Of a DNA stretch of 21,860 nt, positions 1 to 7,208 are shown piece by piece; position 1 is the stretch's first letter; each line of letters starts with the position of its first letter. Source of the DNA: PALSA-911 sp037442565 (GTDB lineage: Bacteria; Pseudomonadota; Alphaproteobacteria; Acetobacterales; Acetobacteraceae). Below the pieces are notes generated by a model. That model did no database searches, was not told the DNA's origin, and worked only from the letters and a program-made list of their open reading frames with translations. A program made the translations under genes and the position numbers. Location: NCBI GenBank assembly GCA_037442565.1, contig JBBIQA010000062.1, positions 1-21,860 of the forward strand, written 5' to 3'.

Positions 1-423
1 ATCGCCGCCGGGGCGCTGGTGGGGCCGGCGCAGGTGGCGGCCCGGATGGTCGAATTCGGCCTGCTGCGACGCATCCATCCGCTGGTTTCCGGACGCATCG
101 CCTGCGTGCTGCATCCGCTCGGCGCGGTGGTTCTGGGCGTTGTCGGCGGGCCGGCGGCGGCGGTGTTCACGCTGCTGCACGGCGCCGGCAACGGTATGCT
201 GACCGTCGCCAAGGGAACGCTGCCGCTGGCGCTGTTCGGGCCGGAGGGCTACGGACAGCGCAACGGTGTCCTGTCGGCGCCGGCGCGGGTGGCGCAGGCC
301 GGCGCCCCGCTGCTGTTCGGCTACCTGCTCGACCGGCTGGGGCTCGGCGTGCTGGTGCTGTCGGCCGGGCTGAGCCTGGCATCCCTCGCCGCATTGCTGA
401 TGGTGCCGAAGCGGTTAGAATAA
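1..423 (+). CDS. MFS-type permease, C-terminal part (5' end outside window)
   Basis: The reading frame is open from the first base, so this is the last 140 residues of a longer protein. It is dominated by hydrophobic helices rich in Gly, Ala, Leu and Val, separated by short Arg-containing loops (for example LLRRIHPLVSGR and LLDRLGLG), and it ends in VPKRLE. That pattern fits the last four helices of a 12-helix major facilitator permease of the inner membrane. The GPEGYGQRNGVLSAPARVAQ segment resembles the loop and helix that follow helix 10 in drug- or metabolite-exporting MFS proteins. The substrate cannot be read from this fragment. The VOC gene begins 50 bp downstream on the same strand and may be co-transcribed. 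Confidence 0.75.
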   Translation: MAAGALVGPAQVAARMVEFGLLRRIHPLVSGRIACVLHPLGAVVLGVVGGPAAAVFTLLHGAGNGMLTVAKGTLPLALFGPEGYGQRNGVLSAPARVAQAGAPLLFGYLLDRLGLGVLVLSAGLSLASLAALLMVPKRLE

Positions 424-473
424 GGCCGAACGGCGCCGCATCGACAGACGCCGGAAACAGGAGGGATTGATCT

Positions 474-1010
474 ATGACGATCCGCACCACGCTTTCCCAC
501 GTCGCGCTGCATGTGCGCGACCTTGCGGCCATGGAGCGCTTCTATGGCGACGTGCTGGGGCTACAGGTCAGCGATCGCGGCCATACGGCCCGGCTCAACT
601 GCGACATGGTGTTCATGAGCGGCAACCCGGAAGCGCATCACCAGGTCGTGCTGATGAGCGGCCGGCCGGAAGACGCGCGGCTGAACCCGGTGAACCACAT
701 GTCGTTCAAGATCGACAGCCTGTCCGTGCTGCGGGAAATCCGCGACCGGGCCCGCGCCAACGGCGTGGAAGGGCTGCGCGCGGTCAACCACGGCAACGCC
801 TGGTCGGTGTATTTCCCCGATCCCGAGGGAAACACGATCGAGGCGTTCCTGGATACGCCCTGGCACGTGCCGCAGCCGCATGGCGATGCGCTGGACCTGG
901 ACAAGCCGGATGCCGAGATCATCGCCGAAACCGAAGCCGCCTGCGCCAGGGAACAGGGCTTCATGAAACGTAACGACTGGGACCGGGCGCACGCCGAACG
1001 GCTGGGCTGA
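474..1010 (+). CDS. VOC (glyoxalase/extradiol dioxygenase-fold) protein
   Basis: A 178-residue cytoplasmic protein with the vicinal-oxygen-chelate fold. The N-terminal module starts LSHVALHVRDLAAMERFYGD and the second half carries the classic YFPDPEGNTIE strand. His9, His75 (VNHMSF) and Glu123 occupy the places of the 2-His-1-carboxylate metal site of type I extradiol dioxygenases and related lyases, so a metal-dependent enzyme is likely. The C-terminal 45 residues are charged and extend past the usual fold. A good ribosome site (acaggagg) lies about 8 bases before the ATG. It follows the MFS gene closely, and its 3' end converges on the short minus-strand membrane gene with a 13-bp gap. It could be a ring-cleavage dioxygenase, glyoxalase or epimerase; the sequence alone does not decide. 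Confidence 0.85.
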   Translation: MTIRTTLSHVALHVRDLAAMERFYGDVLGLQVSDRGHTARLNCDMVFMSGNPEAHHQVVLMSGRPEDARLNPVNHMSFKIDSLSVLREIRDRARANGVEGLRAVNHGNAWSVYFPDPEGNTIEAFLDTPWHVPQPHGDALDLDKPDAEIIAETEAACAREQGFMKRNDWDRAHAERLG

Positions 1011-1023
1011 CGCGCCGCCCGGG

Positions 1024-1188
1024 TTACTGGCGGCTCGGTGCGGCCGTGGAACCGGGGGCGCTGTCCTTGGCGGCGAGCCTGGCGTCGCGCAGATCCTGTT
1101 GCGCCTGGCTGCCCCCGGACAGATACATAACGGCACCATACAGCAGCAGGGCCAGCGCCAGATTCCTGGCTATCTCGAATCCGCCCAT
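1024..1188 (-). CDS. small single-helix membrane protein (54 aa)
   Basis: Read on the minus strand, a 54-codon gene starts at ATG 1188 (MGGFEIARNLALALLLYGAV) and ends in TAA at 1024-1026. Residues 8 to 24 form one hydrophobic helix, followed by a Gln/Asp/Arg/Lys-rich tail (QAQQDLRDARLAAKDS) and a Pro/Ser/Ala end, so it is probably an inner-membrane protein with a short soluble C-terminus. An AGGAAAGG ribosome site lies about 9 bases upstream. Codon use is GC-rich at third positions, like the neighbours. A perfect CRP-type palindrome lies 73 bp upstream of the start and a long hairpin lies between the two. I recognise no family and infer no function. It is downstream of dctQM on the same strand but separated by 171 bp with its own apparent control region. 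Confidence 0.6.
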   Translation of the reverse strand: MGGFEIARNLALALLLYGAVMYLSGGSQAQQDLRDARLAAKDSAPGSTAAPSRQ

Positions 1189-1204
1189 ATTCAAACTCGC
1201 CTTT

Positions 1205-1246
1205 CCTGGAGGTCATGCCGTCGAATGGGCGGCATGACACCAGGAA
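1205..1246 (-). promoter_or_regulatory. long hairpin in the leader of the 54-aa gene
   Basis: TCCTGG plus GTCATGCCG at 1205-1220 pairs with CGGCATGAC plus CCAGGA at 1230-1246. This gives 9 perfect inner pairs and 6 outer pairs around a small asymmetric bulge, with a 9-base loop. On the minus strand the 3' arm runs into the AGGA of the ribosome site at 1188-1206, so pairing could partly mask it. A REP-like DNA repeat is an equally good explanation. Confidence 0.5.
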
Positions 1247-1260
1247 TGACGGGATTCGGC

Positions 1261-1276
1261 TGTGAAGCGTTTCACA
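1261..1276. promoter_or_regulatory. CRP-type operator palindrome TGTGAAGCGTTTCACA
   Basis: The 16 bases form a perfect inverted repeat and match the CRP/CAP consensus half-sites TGTGA-N6-TCACA exactly. The site lies 73 bp before the start codon of the minus-strand 54-aa gene, a suitable distance for an activator site of a nearby promoter. No clear -35/-10 pair was found between it and the gene. A second site with the same half-sites and spacing lies at 7209-7230. Confidence 0.5.
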
Positions 1277-1299
1277 GAGGTTAAAAACTATCCGCCCGG

Positions 1300-1369
1300 C
1301 CAATCAGCGGTTGCCAATCAGCGGTTGCCAATCAGCGGTTGCCAGTCAGCCGTTCCTGGTCAGCGGTTA
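1300..1369. repeat. 14-bp tandem repeat reaching into the dctM stop codon
   Basis: Three perfect copies of CCAATCAGCGGTTG (1300-1313, 1314-1327, 1328-1341) are followed by two diverged copies (1342-1355, 1356-1369). The last copy contains the final Asn-Arg codons and TGA stop of dctM, read on the minus strand. The array looks like repeated duplication of the 3' end of that gene. Each unit carries TGA on the minus strand. Confidence 0.85.
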
Positions 1370-2706
1370 TAGACAAGGTTCGGCAGCCACAGCGCGATGC
1401 CGGGAACAAAGCACAGGATCACCACGCCCACGGCCATCAGCGCGACGAACGGCAGCGTGCCCCGGATGATCGGACCCAGGCCGATATCTGGCGCGATCCT
1501 GTTGATGACGAAGATGTTCAGCCCGACCGGCGGATGGATCAGCCCCATCTCCATCACCACGGCCATCACCACGCCGAACCAAACGAGGTCGAACCCGGCG
1601 GCGCGCAGCGGCGGCAGCACGATCGGCGCGGTCATCAGGATGATCGACACCGGCGGCAGGAAGAAGCCGAGCACCACGACCAGGAACAGCACCGCCGCCA
1701 GCAGCAGGTATTTCGACAGATGCAGCGCCACGATCCACTGCGCCGCGCCCTGGCTGATGTGCAGGAAGCTCATCACGTAGCTGTACAGCAGGCTCATGCC
1801 GATGATCATCAGCAGCATCCCCGCCTCGCCCAGCGTGCCGGCGAAGATCGGCTTCACGTCGGCCAGCCGCCAGGCGCCATAGACGATGGCGATCAGCACC
1901 ATCGCCAGCACGGCGCCGAGCCCGGCGGTTTCCGACGGGGTGGCGAAGCCGCCGTACAGCGCGACCATCACGCCGGTGAGCAGGATCAGGAACGGCAGCA
2001 CGCGGGGCAGCGCGTCCATGCGGTCGCGCATGGTGAAGGTTTCGGCCCGCAGGATCTCGCTGCGCTCGCCGCCGCCGGCGGCGATGGCCGTCGCCGCGGT
2101 GTATTCGCGCTTCCACTGGAACACCGCGAAAGCGGCGAACAGCGCCAGCAGCAGCACGCCCGGACCGAGCCCGGCGAGGAACAGCCGCCCGAGCGATTGC
2201 TCGGAGGCGACGGCATATAGGATCAGCACGATCGACGGCGGCAGCAGGATGCCAAGCGTGCCGCCGGCGGCGACCAGCCCGGCGGCGAAGCCGGGCGAGT
2301 AGCCGCGCCGGCGCATCTCCGGAATGCCGGAGCTGCCGATGGCCGAGCAGGTGGCGGGGCTGGACCCGGCCATCGCCGCGAACAGGCCGCAGGCCAGCAC
2401 CACCGCGACGCCCAATCCGCCGGGCACGCGGTTCATCCAGGTGTGCAGCGCGTCGTACAGATCCTTGCCGGCGCGGGACTTGCCGATCGCCGCGCCCTTC
2501 AGGATGAACAGCGGGATGGTCAGCAGCGTGATGCTGGAGAGTTCCTCGTAGACATTCTGGGCGATGGTATCGAGCGCCGCGTACGGCATGAACAGCATCA
2601 TGAACAGCGTGGCGACGCCGCCCAGCGCGAAGGCGATGGGGATGCCGGAGAACAGCGCCAGCAGTGTGGCGCCGCCATAGGCCAGTCCGACCTGCAAAAC
2701 GCTCAT
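1360..2706 (-). CDS. dctM: TRAP transporter large membrane subunit (DctM family)
   Basis: A 448-residue, strongly hydrophobic protein of about 12 helices, the normal size for DctM, the ion-coupled transport subunit of TRAP importers. Family marks are visible: AGSSPATCSAIGS near residue 113, GILLPPSIVLILYAVASE near 151, the FFLPPVSIILMTAPIVLPPL segment near 350, and IHPPVGLNIFVIN near 393. It starts at ATG 2706, overlapping the dctQ stop by 4 bp (ATGA), so the two are translationally coupled. TRAP systems take up organic acids and other small polar solutes with a periplasmic DctP-type binding protein; none lies next to this pair. The divergent hydantoinase at 3458 hints at a hydantoin, pyrimidine or related substrate, which is inference. 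The stop codon lies inside a 14-bp tandem repeat. Confidence 0.95.
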   Translation of the reverse strand: MSVLQVGLAYGGATLLALFSGIPIAFALGGVATLFMMLFMPYAALDTIAQNVYEELSSITLLTIPLFILKGAAIGKSRAGKDLYDALHTWMNRVPGGLGVAVVLACGLFAAMAGSSPATCSAIGSSGIPEMRRRGYSPGFAAGLVAAGGTLGILLPPSIVLILYAVASEQSLGRLFLAGLGPGVLLLALFAAFAVFQWKREYTAATAIAAGGGERSEILRAETFTMRDRMDALPRVLPFLILLTGVMVALYGGFATPSETAGLGAVLAMVLIAIVYGAWRLADVKPIFAGTLGEAGMLLMIIGMSLLYSYVMSFLHISQGAAQWIVALHLSKYLLLAAVLFLVVVLGFFLPPVSIILMTAPIVLPPLRAAGFDLVWFGVVMAVVMEMGLIHPPVGLNIFVINRIAPDIGLGPIIRGTLPFVALMAVGVVILCFVPGIALWLPNLVYNR

Positions 2707-3263
2707 TTATGGCGTCCCCACACGGTGGGCGCGCCCAGCACCTGCAACGCCAGCTGCACGGTGAGCAGGGCCATGCCGATGGCCATGGCGGCATAGGGGA
2801 TCCACAGCGGCGGCGCCCAGGACGACGAACTGGTGGTGCCCTCCTCGATCGCCTCGTTCAGCAATTGCCAGGTCTTCCAGGTGAAGAAGCCGCAGAACAG
2901 GCAGGCACACAGATCGGCCAGCAAGCGGCGGGCGCGGTTGACCCCCGGCGGCAGGATGGCGGCGAGCGCCTCGATCCCGACATGGCCGCGGCGCGCCTGG
3001 GTCCAGGCGGCGGAGGCGAAGGTGGCGGCGATCAGCAGGAACACGGCGAACTCGTCCTGCCAGTCGCTGGGGAAGCCCCAGAAATGGCGGCCGAACACCT
3101 CCCAGGTCAGAACCAGGCCGGCAAGTCCGATGGCGAGGGCGGAAAATACCGCCAGGGCGGCGTTCACGGCGTTCATCGCCCGCTGCAGGACGCCCAGCAC
3201 GCCGGTGTGGGGAACATCCAACGGCACGACATCGGCCAGCACGGCGTCATGCACGACGCTCAT
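2703..3263 (-). CDS. dctQ: TRAP transporter small membrane subunit (DctQ family)
   Basis: A 186-residue protein with four hydrophobic helices, at about residues 28-50, 65-82, 108-130 and 150-172, as expected for DctQ, which partners DctM. The signature stretch TWEVFGRHFWGFPSDWQDEFAVFLLIAATF sits between helices 1 and 2, and the polar motif ARRGHVGIEAL follows helix 2. I chose ATG 3263 (MSVVHDAVLAD); the frame is open upstream to an ATG at 3383, but that extension has no membrane character. The ribosome site is weak (gcgagag). It overlaps dctM by 4 bp and is divergent from the amidohydrolase gene, leaving 194 bp for two promoters, neither of which I could identify with confidence. Confidence 0.92.
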   Translation of the reverse strand: MSVVHDAVLADVVPLDVPHTGVLGVLQRAMNAVNAALAVFSALAIGLAGLVLTWEVFGRHFWGFPSDWQDEFAVFLLIAATFASAAWTQARRGHVGIEALAAILPPGVNRARRLLADLCACLFCGFFTWKTWQLLNEAIEEGTTSSSSWAPPLWIPYAAMAIGMALLTVQLALQVLGAPTVWGRHK

Positions 3264-3457
3264 GCGTTCACTCTCGCGCCGGACATGGCTTGGACGATGC
3301 GGATCACCCGGGACCTCCCTCTCAACCGCTGGGATGCGGCCTTGGGGGGCTTCTAGGCGGAAATCGGCTCGCGCGGCAAACAATGGCCGCGGAAATGGGC
3401 TTGCCGGGTCCCGCCGCCTGGGGAACGATGGGCGCTCAGCAGCGGGAGACGAAGCCG

Positions 3458-4885
3458 ATGGTCGATCTGGTGGTGCGCGGGGATACGGTGGTGACGCCGC
3501 AGGGCGTGGGCGCCTTTGACATCCTGATCTCCGGCGGGCGCATCGCCGCCGTGGCGGCGCCGGGCAGCATGGCGGTGCCGGCCGGGGTGCGGGTGATCGA
3601 CGCCACCGGCAAGATCGTCATGCCCGGCGGCATCGATCCGCATGTCCACTGCAAATGGTTCCTGCCGAACCCGGACGGCTCGGCCGGAGAAACCGCGCCG
3701 CCGTCGGTGGTCAGCCGCGCCGCCCTGTTCGGCGGCACCACGACGATGATCGACTTCTCCCGCGCCAACCAGGCGCCGAAGCTGCAGACCGCGCTGGAAA
3801 TGCGCGAGGCCGACTGGAAGGGCCAGTGCTACTGCGACTACGCCCAGCACATCATGGTGGAGGGCGACCTGCCGCTCGACCTGCCGGGGCAGCTCGCCGA
3901 GGCGATCCAGGCCGGCTATGCGACGGTGAAGATCTTCACCACCGACATCACCCCCTCCCGCAAGGGCCGGATGGTGGATTTCGGCGACATCTGGGAAGTG
4001 TTCCAGGTGCTGGCGAAAAGCGGCGGCCTCGGGGTGATCCACTCCGAGGACAACGACATCGTCATGCACATGTATGGCAAGCTGATCCGCGAGGGCCGCA
4101 CCGGCTTCGAGAACATGGCCGAGGTGCACAACTCCCTGTCCGAGGACGTGTCGTTCCGCCGGGTGATCCGCCTGGCCGAGAAGGTGCCGGGCACGGCGCT
4201 GTACATGATGCATGTCAGCGCCGCGACCGGCGTTTCCGCCATCCGCGAGGCGCGCCGGCGCGGCGTGCCGATCTACGGCGAGAGCCTGCACCAGTACATG
4301 CTATATTCCAGCGAGGACTACAAACGTCCCGGCGGGCAGATCTACCACACCTATCCCTCGCTGAAGGGACCGGAGGACCAGGCGGCGATGTGGGCCGGAA
4401 CCCTGGACGGCTCGATCAACGCCATCGCCACCGACGAGATCTGCTGCACCCTGGCGACCAAGCTGCAGGGCGCGCGGATCGACGACACCACGGGCGGCAA
4501 TGCCGGCGTGGAGCCGCGGGTGGCGCTGATGTATTCGAACATGGTCGGCAAGCGCGGCTATTCGCTGAACCAGTTCGTCGACCTGGTGTCCAGCAACGCG
4601 GCCAGGATCATGGGCCTCTATCCGCGCAAGGGCGCGATCGCGGCGGGATCGGACGCGGATATCTGCGTGCTGGATCCGAAGCTGGCGCGGGTGCTGAAGA
4701 AAGAGGACCTGCACGAAACCGATTACAGCCCGTGGGAAGGCCACAGGATGGACGCCTGGCCGAGCATGACCATCTTGCGCGGCAAGGTGGTGATGGAGAA
4801 CGGCGCCTTCCACGGCGCCTTGACCGACGGCCAGTGGCAGCACCGCAAGGTGGCGAGCGAGATCCTGGCCGGCCCTGCGCTTTAG
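3458..4885 (+). CDS. hydantoinase/dihydropyrimidinase-family cyclic amidohydrolase
   Basis: A 475-residue member of the binuclear-metal amidohydrolase superfamily, closest to D-hydantoinases and dihydropyrimidinases, which open cyclic imide or ureide rings. Visible metal ligands: His62 and His64 (GGIDPHVH), the carbamylated-lysine candidate Lys158 (YATVKIFTTD), His195 (IHSEDN), His252 (MMHVSAATG) and Asp326 (ATDEICC). In most family members the last motif reads TDHxPF; here the residues after the Asp differ, which may mark a distinct substrate. The end includes the usual KGAIAAGSDADICVLDP strand. ATG 3458 is preferred for its gggag ribosome site 8 bases upstream and because the protein then starts in the typical MVDLVVRGDTVVTP; an in-frame ATG at 3428 also exists. 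It is divergent from dctQM and followed in frame by a small gene. Confidence 0.9.
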   Translation: MVDLVVRGDTVVTPQGVGAFDILISGGRIAAVAAPGSMAVPAGVRVIDATGKIVMPGGIDPHVHCKWFLPNPDGSAGETAPPSVVSRAALFGGTTTMIDFSRANQAPKLQTALEMREADWKGQCYCDYAQHIMVEGDLPLDLPGQLAEAIQAGYATVKIFTTDITPSRKGRMVDFGDIWEVFQVLAKSGGLGVIHSEDNDIVMHMYGKLIREGRTGFENMAEVHNSLSEDVSFRRVIRLAEKVPGTALYMMHVSAATGVSAIREARRRGVPIYGESLHQYMLYSSEDYKRPGGQIYHTYPSLKGPEDQAAMWAGTLDGSINAIATDEICCTLATKLQGARIDDTTGGNAGVEPRVALMYSNMVGKRGYSLNQFVDLVSSNAARIMGLYPRKGAIAAGSDADICVLDPKLARVLKKEDLHETDYSPWEGHRMDAWPSMTILRGKVVMENGAFHGALTDGQWQHRKVASEILAGPAL

Positions 4886-4904
4886 GCCCGGCGCTTTAGG
4901 CCCA
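4877..4904. repeat. 14-bp tandem duplication over the amidohydrolase stop
   Basis: GCGCTTTAGGCCCG (4877-4890) is followed directly by GCGCTTTAGGCCCA (4891-4904). The first copy contains the Ala-Leu-TAG end of the amidohydrolase gene. The second copy forms the spacer before the next gene and supplies its only purine-rich upstream bases. Confidence 0.8.
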
Positions 4905-4909
4905 GCCCT

Positions 4910-5203
4910 TTGACCGACGCGGAACTGCGCGCGCTGCTGCTCGACTGCCTGGCGCTGTGGAAGATCGATGGCCGCGTCGAAGCGGCGGACGATGGCCTGG
5001 CGGTGATCGTGCGGGGGGAGCGGTTCCTCGTGCGCCGTGCCGGTGCCGATCTGCGCCCGGTGCGGTGGTTCCTGCAGACACCCGAACGGGCGGCGGCGGG
5101 GCGGGAGCCGCGGGCGGTGCCGGCGGTGGGTGCGCTGCTGACCGCGCTGCGCAACGCCCTGGGGGCCGATCCGGGGACACGTTTGCGGATCGGAACAAGA
5201 TAG
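4910..5203 (+). CDS. small protein of unknown function (97 aa)
   Basis: A 97-residue ORF starting at TTG 4910 (MTDAELRALLLDCLALWKID), the only plausible start, because the same frame is closed by the amidohydrolase stop at 4883-4885. Codon use is strongly GC-rich at third positions and the composition is that of a small soluble alpha/beta protein, so I take it as real. A central stretch (DDGLAVIVRGERFLVRRA, then VRWFLQTPE) looks like strand pairs. No signal peptide, membrane helix or catalytic motif is visible. The ribosome site is weak (agg, 8 bases before TTG). It lies 24 bp after the amidohydrolase on the same strand, so co-transcription is likely. I do not recognise a family. Confidence 0.65.
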   Translation: MTDAELRALLLDCLALWKIDGRVEAADDGLAVIVRGERFLVRRAGADLRPVRWFLQTPERAAAGREPRAVPAVGALLTALRNALGADPGTRLRIGTR

Positions 5204-5234
5204 GCTAACCCGGAGCTTTCAGGAGAAACCTACC

Positions 5235-5729
5235 ATGAAAAACACCGTTTCGCCCGCATCCTTGCGCCGGCTTGTCTCTGTGTCACTGTCACTGGCGTCG
5301 CTGTTACTCGCGCTGCTGGTATCGGTGGCCGCCTGTTCCGATCTGCAGAAACCGGGGCCGCAGAGCGTGGCGGGAATGTCGCCGGACGGCACGGTCAGCC
5401 TGACCGAAATCATCGCCGTCGGGGCGGCCGGCGGCAAGGGCACCCTGCATTTCCAGGGCCGGTCCTATCCGTTCAAGCTCATCGGCGGCGTCACCGGCGG
5501 CGGCGGCGCCTCCGATACCCAGGCCAAAGGCGAGGTCTACAACCTGCACAAGCTGTCCGACTTCGCCGGCGTCTACACGCAGAACAGCGGCGTGGTGGGC
5601 CTGGACAAGTCGAAGACCAGCGACCTCTGGCTGCGCAACGAAGCCGGCGTGGTGCTGCACGTGACCGGAAGCCAGACCGGGATGACCTTCAGCCTCGGCC
5701 GCGAGGAAATCCTGATCGAGATGCTCTGA
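5235..5729 (+). CDS. putative lipoprotein, function unknown
   Basis: A 164-residue protein with a clear lipoprotein signal: a charged start (MKNTVSPASLRRLVS), a hydrophobic Leu-rich core at about residues 14-32, and the lipobox VAAC with Cys34 as the probable lipidated residue. The mature part is rich in Gly and short strands, including GKGTLHFQGRSYPFKLIGG, a GGGGAS loop, GEVYNLHKLSDFAGVYTQ and NEAGVVLHVTGSQTGMTFSLG. This layout recalls small secreted proteins of proteobacteria of unknown role, so I assign no function. It is probably anchored to a periplasmic membrane face. The ribosome site (aggag) is 10 bases before the ATG. A GC-rich hairpin follows the stop, suggesting it ends the transcription unit that starts at 3458 or is monocistronic. 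Confidence 0.85.
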   Translation: MKNTVSPASLRRLVSVSLSLASLLLALLVSVAACSDLQKPGPQSVAGMSPDGTVSLTEIIAVGAAGGKGTLHFQGRSYPFKLIGGVTGGGGASDTQAKGEVYNLHKLSDFAGVYTQNSGVVGLDKSKTSDLWLRNEAGVVLHVTGSQTGMTFSLGREEILIEML

Positions 5730-5739
5730 GCAACGCGGC

Positions 5740-5760
5740 GGGCGGCGGTCGTCGCCGCCC
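5740..5760 (+). terminator. GC-rich hairpin after the lipoprotein gene
   Basis: GGGCGGCG (5740-5747) and CGCCGCCC (5753-5760) form a perfect 8-bp stem with loop GTCGT, starting 11 bp after the stop codon. No T-run follows, so if it terminates it does so inefficiently or with help from Rho. Confidence 0.45.
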
Positions 5761-5797
5761 GGCTTGCCAGGCTTTCGCAGCCGCCTACAAATAGCCC

Positions 5798-7171
5798 ATG
5801 AAAAAGCAGATCCGCCTGAACGCCTTCGACATGAACTGCGTCGGCCATATCCAGCACGGAATGTGGACCCACCCGCGCGACCGCTCCACCCATTACACGG
5901 AGCTGGACTACTGGACCGACATGGCGAAGACGCTGGAACGCGGCCTGTTCGATGGGCTGTTCATCGCCGACATCATCGGCGTGTATGACGTGTTCGCCGG
6001 CAGCGCGGACGCGGCGATCCGCGGCGGCGTGCAGATCCCGGTCAACGACCCCCTGCTGCTGGTTCCCGCCATGGCGCAGGCGACCAGGCATCTCGGCTTC
6101 GGCGTCACCGCCAACCTGACCTATGAGGCGCCCTACAGCTTCGCGCGCCGCTTCTCCACCCTCGATCACCTCACCAACGGCCGCATCGGCTGGAACATCG
6201 TCACCGGCTACCTCGACAGCGGCGCGAGGGGCATGGGGCGCGAGCAGATGATCGCCCATGACGACCGCTACGACATCGCCGACGAGTTCATGGAGGTCTG
6301 CTACAAGCTCTGGGAAGGCAGCTGGGAAGACGGCGCCGTGCTCGCCGACAAGGCGCGCCGGCTGTATGCCGACCCCGCCAAGGTCCACGCCATCCACCAC
6401 CACGGCCAGCACTACAGGCTGGATGCGATCCACATGAGCGAACCCTCGCCGCAGCGCACGCCGGTGCTGTACCAGGCCGGCGCGTCCGACCGCGGCCGTC
6501 GCTTCGCCGCCACCCACGCCGAATGCGTGTTCCTCAACAACGCGTCCAAGGACACCACCCGCGACCTGATGCAGGACGTGCGCCGCCAGGCCGCCGCCGC
6601 CGGCCGCGATCCCACCGGCGTCCAGGGCTTCGTGCACCTCGCCGTCGTGGTCGCCCCCACCGATGCCGAGGCGCGCGACAAATGCGACGCCTACCGCGAA
6701 TACGCCAGCACCGAAGGCGCGCTGGCGCATATGTCCGCCACCATGGGCATCGACCTCGCCGCCTACGGACCCGACGAGCCGATCGGCTACGTGAAGACGG
6801 AAGGCGCCAACTCCCAGGTCGAGGCCATCACCACCCGTTCGTCCTCGGTCTGGACCGTGAACCGGCTGATGGAGCGGATGTTCCTGGGCAGCCGCAACCC
6901 GCCCATCGTCGGCTCGCCGCAAACCGTCGCCGACGAACTGATGGCCTGGGTGGAGGAGACCGGGATCGACGGCTTCAACCTCTCGCGCACCGTCGCGCCG
7001 GAATGCACCGAGGATTTCGTCGATCTGGTGATCCCCGAGTTGCAGTCCCGTGGCGTCTACAAGACCGCCTACGCCGAGGGCACGCTGCGCGAGAAGCTGT
7101 TCGCCTCGCAGGGCGGCACGGGAGCCGCGAGGCTGCCTGCCAGCCATCCGGCCGCCGCCTGGCGCCGCTGA
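5798..7171 (+). CDS. NtaA/SnaA/DszA-type FMN-dependent monooxygenase
   Basis: A 457-residue luciferase-like flavin monooxygenase of the NtaA/SnaA/DszA/DmoA group, which is longer (about 440-460 aa) than the SsuD and Mer-like groups. Marks are the start IRLNAFDMNCVGHIQHGMW, the segment ERGLFDGLFIADIIGVYDVF, the core FSTLDHLTNGRIGWNIVTGY with SGARGMG after it, YQAGASDRGRRFAATHAECVF, and the C-terminal block VGSPQTVADELMAWVEETGIDGFNL. Enzymes of this group use FMNH2 and O2 to cleave C-N or C-S bonds, for example nitrilotriacetate, dibenzothiophene sulfone and dimethylsulfide; the exact substrate is not readable. They need a separate flavin reductase, and none is visible here. ATG 5798 is fixed by an in-frame TAG immediately upstream (5792-5794), yet no Shine-Dalgarno precedes it. 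A 478-bp regulatory and repeat region follows. Confidence 0.93.
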   Translation: MKKQIRLNAFDMNCVGHIQHGMWTHPRDRSTHYTELDYWTDMAKTLERGLFDGLFIADIIGVYDVFAGSADAAIRGGVQIPVNDPLLLVPAMAQATRHLGFGVTANLTYEAPYSFARRFSTLDHLTNGRIGWNIVTGYLDSGARGMGREQMIAHDDRYDIADEFMEVCYKLWEGSWEDGAVLADKARRLYADPAKVHAIHHHGQHYRLDAIHMSEPSPQRTPVLYQAGASDRGRRFAATHAECVFLNNASKDTTRDLMQDVRRQAAAAGRDPTGVQGFVHLAVVVAPTDAEARDKCDAYREYASTEGALAHMSATMGIDLAAYGPDEPIGYVKTEGANSQVEAITTRSSSVWTVNRLMERMFLGSRNPPIVGSPQTVADELMAWVEETGIDGFNLSRTVAPECTEDFVDLVIPELQSRGVYKTAYAEGTLREKLFASQGGTGAARLPASHPAAAWRR

Positions 7172-7208
7172 CGCATGGCCTTGCGGGGCGTTGTCAAAAA
7201 AATACCGC

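Noticed and set aside
5573..7147. 524-codon minus-strand ORF opposite the NtaA/DszA-type gene
   Set aside because: Antisense shadow rich in Gly, Val, His and Ala with no recognisable domain.
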